9,650 bases of DNA from JBBSUX01 sp038234045 (GTDB lineage Bacteria > Pseudomonadota > Gammaproteobacteria > Burkholderiales > Burkholderiaceae_C): positions 1-9,650 of the forward strand of contig JBBSUX010000126.1 of the NCBI GenBank assembly GCA_038234045.1. The letters are read 5' to 3'. Each line of letters begins with the position of its first letter. The stretch's first letter is position 1. Below the pieces are notes generated by a model. It searched no databases and was not told where the DNA came from. It saw only the letters and a program-made list of their open reading frames with translations. A program made the translations under genes and the position numbers. Shown here in pieces: positions 5,993 to 9,650 of this stretch.

Positions 5993-7168
5993 ATGTCCGA
6001 CATCGTAATTACCGCCGCCAAACGCACTGCCATTGGATCCTTCATGGGCCAGTTCACCGGCGTGCCCTCTCCCACCCTGGGCGCCACGGCCATCAGCGCG
6101 GTGCTGGAGCAGTCGGGAATTGACGGCGCCGATGTGTCCGAAGTGATCATGGGCTGCGTGCTGCCGGCTAACTTGGGCCAGGCGCCTGCGCGGCAGGCGT
6201 CGCTGGCCGCCGGGATCCCGGTTTCCACCGGTTGCACCACCATCAACAAGGTGTGCGGCTCCGGCATGAAGGCGATCATGATGGGGCACGACCTGATCAA
6301 GGCCGGTTCGGCCAGCATCGTGGTCGCTGGTGGCATGGAATCGATGACCAATGCCCCGCACATGATCCCCAACTCACGCACCGGCAATCGCTACGGCAAC
6401 TTCCAGGCCGTGGACCACATGGCCTGGGACGGCCTGACCAACCCGTACGACGGCCAGTCGATGGGTGTGTTCGCCGAATGCACCGCCGACAAGTACACCT
6501 TCACCCGCGAAGAGCAGGACGCCTACTCCATCGAGTCGGTGACCCGGGCCAAGGCGGCGCAGTCGTCGGGCGCCTTCGACGCCGAGATCGTTCCGGTCAA
6601 GGTGGTCAGCCGCAAGGGCGAAGTGGAGATTGCCACGGACGAACAGCCCGGCAAGTCCGACCCCGCCAAGGTGCCCACGCTGAAGCCGGCATTCCGCAAG
6701 GACGGCACGGTGACTGCCGCCAGTTCGTCGAGTATTTCGGACGGGGCGGCAGCCACGGTGCTGATGAGCGCCGACGAAGCCGCAAAGCGGGGGGTGACTG
6801 CGCTGGCGCGCATCGTGGGTCACGCGACCTTCGCGCAGGAGCCGGAGTGGTTCACCACCGCGCCGGTTGGCGCCATCACGAAGCTGCTGGATCAGGTGGG
6901 CTGGTCGCTGGAGCAGGTGGATCTTTTCGAGATCAACGAGGCCTTCGCCGTGGTCGCCATGACCCCGATGAAGGAGCTGGGCATCCCCCATTCCAAGCTC
7001 AACGTCAACGGCGGCGCGTGCGCGCTTGGCCACCCGATCGGGGCATCTGGTGCCCGACTGGTCGTCACCCTGCTGCATGCGCTGCGCGCCCGTGGCGGCA
7101 CTCGTGGAATCGCCACGCTGTGCATTGGCGGCGGCGAAGCGACGGCCATTGCAATTGAATTGTTATGA
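5993..7168 (+). CDS. atoB: Acetyl-CoA acetyltransferase (thiolase II)
   Basis: Condenses two acetyl-CoA to acetoacetyl-CoA or the reverse; in this setting it probably cleaves the acetoacetyl-CoA made from leucine-derived acetoacetate. The 391-residue cytoplasmic protein has all thiolase signatures: the nucleophile C88 in NKVCGSGMKA, VAGGMESMTN (111-120), NEAFA (315-319), H347 in CALGHPIG, and the general acid/base C377 in LCIGGG. Its length and motif spacing match the biosynthetic acetoacetyl-CoA thiolase group (PhaA/AtoB) rather than FadA. The start ATG 5993 follows GAGGAAG at good spacing; the TTG further upstream is part of the promoter -35. No PHB synthase or reductase is nearby, so polyhydroxyalkanoate synthesis is not specifically supported. 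Substrate preference for acetoacetyl-CoA over 3-ketoacyl-CoA is inference. Confidence 0.92.
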   Translation: MSDIVITAAKRTAIGSFMGQFTGVPSPTLGATAISAVLEQSGIDGADVSEVIMGCVLPANLGQAPARQASLAAGIPVSTGCTTINKVCGSGMKAIMMGHDLIKAGSASIVVAGGMESMTNAPHMIPNSRTGNRYGNFQAVDHMAWDGLTNPYDGQSMGVFAECTADKYTFTREEQDAYSIESVTRAKAAQSSGAFDAEIVPVKVVSRKGEVEIATDEQPGKSDPAKVPTLKPAFRKDGTVTAASSSSISDGAAATVLMSADEAAKRGVTALARIVGHATFAQEPEWFTTAPVGAITKLLDQVGWSLEQVDLFEINEAFAVVAMTPMKELGIPHSKLNVNGGACALGHPIGASGARLVVTLLHALRARGGTRGIATLCIGGGEATAIAIELL

Positions 7169-7239
7169 GGATTTAACAACTACGCCTCAGCGTTGCCAGG
7201 TTTTATAGCGCCTTTCGTCGAAACTGAACAGGCGGCCTA

Positions 7240-7267
7240 TTGACACTGTAAAAGGTGTCGTCATCAT
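7240..7267 (+). promoter_or_regulatory. Candidate promoter of the lipoprotein gene with overlapping inverted repeat
   Basis: A perfect -35 hexamer TTGACA (7240-7245) is followed after 16 bp by the weaker -10 CATCAT (7262-7267). An inverted repeat GACAC-TGTAAAAG-GTGTC (7242-7259) covers the -35 and the spacer, where a repressor could bind. The leader between the -10 and ATG 7318 is about 45 bases and holds a further small GCGCGC/GCGCGT stem. Confidence 0.45.
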
Positions 7268-7317
7268 GTCACCGGCGCGCAATAGCGCGTTGCCATCCAA
7301 ACGACGAGGAATACCAA

Positions 7318-7653
7318 ATGACCATCAACAAGACGCTGATCGCGCTGGCCCTGGGCCTGGCCCTGGCCGCCTGCTCGAACGCCGACCAGGCCGCTGACGC
7401 TGCCGAAGACGCTTCGGAATCCGCTACCGAAGCGCAGGTTGCCGCCGACGCCGCGATGGGCGAGACCGCCGACGCCGCGCAGACCTCGGCCGACGCTGCT
7501 GCCCAGGCCGCTGACGCTGCCGCAATGGCCGCTGGCGCAGCCGCTGCTGCCGGTACTGGCGACGCAGCCGACGCTGCTGCCGACACCGCCGAAGCCGCTG
7601 CCGACATGGCCGAAGACGCTGCTGACGCTGCTGAACAAGCCCAGGGCAACTAA
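7318..7653 (+). CDS. Alanine/acid-rich small lipoprotein, function unknown
   Basis: The 111-residue protein has a lipoprotein signal peptide: MTINK, a hydrophobic stretch ending LALAAC, lipobox cysteine C19. Ser at +2 predicts sorting to the outer membrane. The 93-residue mature part is extreme low complexity: about half alanine, rich in Asp/Glu, built from AADAA/AAEAA-like repeats. It lacks Lys, Arg, His, Pro, aromatic residues, Leu and Ile. It should be a strongly acidic, extended helical or coiled-coil-prone chain, loosely like Lpp-type tethers but without the C-terminal lysine that links Lpp to peptidoglycan. ATG 7318 is chosen because it begins a standard signal peptide and has CGAGGA about nine bases upstream. 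It stands alone, with its own candidate promoter and a strong terminator, between two leucine-pathway genes to which it is probably unrelated. Alternative open frames on both strands here are by-products of the GCN/GAN codon repeat. Confidence 0.85.
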   Translation: MTINKTLIALALGLALAACSNADQAADAAEDASESATEAQVAADAAMGETADAAQTSADAAAQAADAAAMAAGAAAAAGTGDAADAAADTAEAAADMAEDAADAAEQAQGN

Positions 7654-7663
7654 TCGGGCTTTA

Positions 7664-7678
7664 CCGCTCCTGGAGCGG
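7664..7678 (+). other. Short GC hairpin after the lipoprotein gene
   Basis: CCGCTCC-T-GGAGCGG is a perfect inverted repeat 10 bases after the stop codon, just ahead of the main terminator. It may protect the 3' end of a stable, abundant lipoprotein mRNA; there is no T tract of its own. Confidence 0.4.
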
Positions 7679-7691
7679 GTGTGACATCAAG

Positions 7692-7719
7692 GCCGCCGGG
7701 TAAAACCGGCGGCTTTTTT
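7692..7719 (+). terminator. Rho-independent terminator of the lipoprotein gene
   Basis: GCCGCCGG (7692-7699) pairs perfectly with CCGGCGGC (7706-7713) around a six-base GTAAAA loop and is followed by T6 (7714-7719). It is oriented for plus-strand transcription and insulates liuB from the upstream genes; on the minus strand there is no T tract. Confidence 0.93.
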
Positions 7720-7764
7720 ATGCGCGAAAATCCGCCGTGTATCCCTTAGCGCTCTCCAATGTCG

Positions 7765-7786
7765 TGCCGGCGCTGAAGCGCTGGCA
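7765..7786. promoter_or_regulatory. Inverted repeat in the liuB upstream region
   Basis: TGCCGGCGCT-GA-AGCGCTGGCA has 10-bp arms with one G-T mismatch and a two-base centre. It lies 62 bp before the liuB ATG. It has no T tract, so an operator or a leader hairpin fits better than a terminator. No clear -35/-10 pair was found between the lipoprotein terminator and liuB. Confidence 0.4.
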
Positions 7787-7847
7787 GGACACCCGGTAGA
7801 AGCGCCCGGGGTATCCTTCGCTCCCTGTTCCGCACCGCGATCACCCA

Positions 7848-9455
7848 ATGCCCGCACTGTCATCCCACCTCGATCCACGCTCTGAAGAATTCACCAGCAA
7901 TGCCGAGTACCACCGGGCGCTGGTGGACGAGCTGGACCGACGGCTGGCGCGCGTGGCCGACGGCGGCGGCGAAAAGGCGCGCACCCGCCATACCGAACGC
8001 GGCAAGCTGCTGCCGCGCGATCGCATCACCGCCCTGCTCGACCCCGGTTCTCCCTTCCTGGAAATCGCGCCACTGGCCGCCGAGGAGATGTATGACGGCG
8101 CCGCACCGGGCGCAGGGATGGTCGCAGGCATCGGCCGCGTCAACGGGCTTGAAGTGGTGGTGGTCGCCAACGACGCCACGGTCAAAGGCGGCACCTATTT
8201 CCCGATGACGGTGAAGAAGCACCTGCGTGCGCAGGAAGTGGCGCGCGAGAACAACCTGCCGTGCGTTTACCTGGTCGACTCGGGCGGCGCTTTTCTGCCG
8301 CTGCAGGATGAAGTCTTCCCCGACAGGGAGCACTTCGGCCGCATCTTCTACAACCAAGCGCGGATGAGCGCCGAGAACATTCCTCAGATCGCGGTGGTGA
8401 TGGGCAGCTGCACCGCAGGCGGCGCCTACGTCCCGGCCATGTGCGACGAGTCGATCATCGTCAAGGACCAGGGCACCATCTTCCTGGGTGGGCCACCGCT
8501 GGTGAAGGCCGCCACGGGCGAAGTGGTGGATGCCGAGGACCTGGGCGGCGCCGATGTGCATACCAGCGTCTCGGGCGTGGCAGATCATTTCGCCGAGGAC
8601 GACCGCGACGCGCTGCAGATCGCGCGCAACCTTGTTGGCAACCTCAACCGCCGCAAGGTCCTGCCGCTGGTGGTGCGAGAGGCGATCGAGCCGCTGTATC
8701 CGGCCAGCGAGCTGTACGGCATCGTGCCCAGGGACACCCGCCGCCCGTTCGACATCCGCGAAGTCATCGCAAGGCTGGTGGACGGATCGGAGTTCGACGA
8801 ATTCAAGGCGCGCTACGGCAAGACCCTGATCACGGGCTTCGCCCATTTGCATGGCTACCCGGTCGGCATCATCGCCAACAACGGCATCCTGTTCGCCGAG
8901 AGCGCGCTCAAGGGCGCGCACTTCATCGAGCTGTGCAACCAGCGCGGCATCCCGCTGGTGTTCCTGCAGAACATCACCGGCTTCATGGTGGGTCGCAAGT
9001 ACGAAAACGCCGGAATCGCCAAGGACGGCGCCAAGATGGTCACGGCGGTGGCATGTTCCTCAGTTCCAAAGTTCACCGTCGTCATTGGCGGCAGCTTCGG
9101 CGCGGGCAACTACGCCATGTGCGGCCGCGCCTATGGCGGGCGCTTCCTGTGGATGTGGCCCAACGCGCGGATCAGCGTCATGGGCGGCGAGCAGGCCGCC
9201 AGCGTGCTGGCAACGGTCAAGCGCGACGGCATTGAAGCTGCCGGCAAGCCATGGTCCGCAGAAGACGAGGAGGCCTTCAAAGCACCCCTCCGCGACCAGT
9301 ACGAGTCCCAGGGCAGCCCTTGGTATGCCACGGCACGGCTGTGGGACGACGGCATCATCGACCCCGCCGACACCCGCCGGGTGCTGGGCCTGGCGATTTC
9401 CGCATCGCTGAATGCCCCCATCGAACCGGCGCGCTTTGGCGTGTTCCGGATGTAG
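7848..9455 (+). CDS. liuB: 3-Methylcrotonyl-CoA carboxylase, carboxyltransferase (beta) subunit
   Basis: Transfers the carboxyl group from carboxybiotin on the alpha subunit (LiuD, not in this window) to 3-methylcrotonyl-CoA, giving 3-methylglutaconyl-CoA, the step after isovaleryl-CoA dehydrogenase in leucine degradation. At 535 residues it has the usual MCC-beta length. The N-terminal segment with HTERGKLLPRDRI (48-60) is MCC-like. The two crotonase-like carboxyltransferase halves carry DSGGAFLP (144-151), the acyl-CoA-binding glycine segment GSCTAGGAYVP (186-196), QNITGFMVG (374-382) and the biotin-side oxyanion segment GGSFGAGNYAM (414-424). Geranyl-CoA carboxylase (AtuC) is a close relative and cannot be fully excluded, but the leucine-pathway neighbours favour MCC. 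ATG 7848 gives the expected N-terminus yet has no recognisable Shine-Dalgarno. The gene is isolated from upstream transcription by the terminator at 7692-7719, so it needs its own promoter or a later start of transcription. Confidence 0.94.
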   Translation: MPALSSHLDPRSEEFTSNAEYHRALVDELDRRLARVADGGGEKARTRHTERGKLLPRDRITALLDPGSPFLEIAPLAAEEMYDGAAPGAGMVAGIGRVNGLEVVVVANDATVKGGTYFPMTVKKHLRAQEVARENNLPCVYLVDSGGAFLPLQDEVFPDREHFGRIFYNQARMSAENIPQIAVVMGSCTAGGAYVPAMCDESIIVKDQGTIFLGGPPLVKAATGEVVDAEDLGGADVHTSVSGVADHFAEDDRDALQIARNLVGNLNRRKVLPLVVREAIEPLYPASELYGIVPRDTRRPFDIREVIARLVDGSEFDEFKARYGKTLITGFAHLHGYPVGIIANNGILFAESALKGAHFIELCNQRGIPLVFLQNITGFMVGRKYENAGIAKDGAKMVTAVACSSVPKFTVVIGGSFGAGNYAMCGRAYGGRFLWMWPNARISVMGGEQAASVLATVKRDGIEAAGKPWSAEDEEAFKAPLRDQYESQGSPWYATARLWDDGIIDPADTRRVLGLAISASLNAPIEPARFGVFRM

Positions 9456-9568
9456 GATGTCGGGCGCACTGACGTGAACAGCGCGTGCACTCGCTTCATC
9501 CTGGGCTTCACCAGTCGCCGCCAAGTGGCTGCTTTTGAATGAGCGTTTTGGTGAGCAGGGTCACAGTA

Positions 9569-9586
9569 GCCGTCTCTCGAGGCGGC
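9569..9586 (+). terminator. Hairpin downstream of liuB, weak terminator candidate
   Basis: GCCGTCT-CTCG-AGGCGGC forms a 7-bp stem with one G-T pair and a four-base loop. The following sequence is only moderately T-rich (TTTT at 9599-9602 is too far), so it may instead be a leader structure of the next gene. The 167-bp gap between liuB and that gene shows no clear promoter. Confidence 0.3.
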
Positions 9587-9622
9587 GATAGTCAATCTCT
9601 TTTCCCCCGAGGAGTACCGCGC

Positions 9623-9650
9623 ATGTCGATCTGGAAGGACCAAGGCACCA
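9623..9650 (+). CDS. Start of a further gene, cut by the right edge
   Basis: ATG 9623 is preceded by a strong Shine-Dalgarno CGAGGAG (9608-9614) at eight-base spacing and opens a frame reading MSIWKDQGT before the window ends. That is good evidence for a real start but too short to identify the product. The MxIWK opening resembles bactofilin (polymer-forming cytoskeletal) proteins I remember from related bacteria; this is a guess. It is probably not part of the leucine pathway. Confidence 0.6.

Noticed and set aside
7169..7239. Intrinsic terminator after the thiolase gene
   Set aside because: Only a 4-bp stem (ACGC/GCGT) and a 5-bp stem with a 17-base loop are visible, neither followed by a T tract.
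7269..7649. Antisense open frames opposite the lipoprotein gene, rich in Ala/Ser or Gly/Ser
   Set aside because: GCN/GAN codon repeats leave all frames open; only the plus-strand frame has a signal peptide, lipobox, SD and matching terminator.

Overview
The window is GC-rich, densely coded bacterial chromosome. The gene set, the protein style and the absence of any phage or plasmid function suggest a gammaproteobacterium of the Xanthomonadaceae/Lysobacteraceae type (Lysobacter, Luteimonas or Stenotrophomonas-like). That placement is inference from protein appearance, not from a search. Seven genes are well supported, and an eighth only begins at the right edge.

Left part, minus strand: the N-terminal 410 codons of a fused isobutyryl-CoA mutase (icmF; B12-binding domain plus chaperone GTPase), cut by the window edge. 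Upstream of it on the same strand is a TPR-sulfotransferase fusion protein. A perfect 19-bp inverted repeat that looks like a REP/MITE-type element sits inside icmF and is translated in frame between two domains. After a 349-bp divergent intergenic region, the rest of the window is on the plus strand.

Plus strand: leucine dehydrogenase and isovaleryl-CoA dehydrogenase (liuA) lie 39 bp apart and probably form one operon. They are followed by an array of about 4.7 tandem copies of a 70-71-bp repeat that starts at the liuA stop codon; each unit can form two strong hairpins. Next come an acetyl-CoA acetyltransferase with a plausible promoter, a small alanine/aspartate-rich lipoprotein with its own promoter candidate and a textbook Rho-independent terminator, the carboxyltransferase (beta) subunit of 3-methylcrotonyl-CoA carboxylase (liuB), and the first codons of another gene.

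The metabolic theme is branched-chain amino acid, mainly leucine, catabolism. Leucine dehydrogenase makes ketoisocaproate, IVD oxidises isovaleryl-CoA, MCC carboxylates 3-methylcrotonyl-CoA, and thiolase handles acetoacetyl-CoA at the end. IcmF interconverts branched and straight short acyl-CoAs. In bacteria with iso-branched fatty acids these enzymes also control the isovaleryl-CoA primer pool. The branched-chain ketoacid dehydrogenase, MCC alpha, methylglutaconyl-CoA hydratase and HMG-CoA lyase are not in the window. I found no defence system, CRISPR array, tRNA, rRNA or intact transposase. The least ordinary items are the structured repeat array, the in-frame palindrome in icmF and the lipoprotein.
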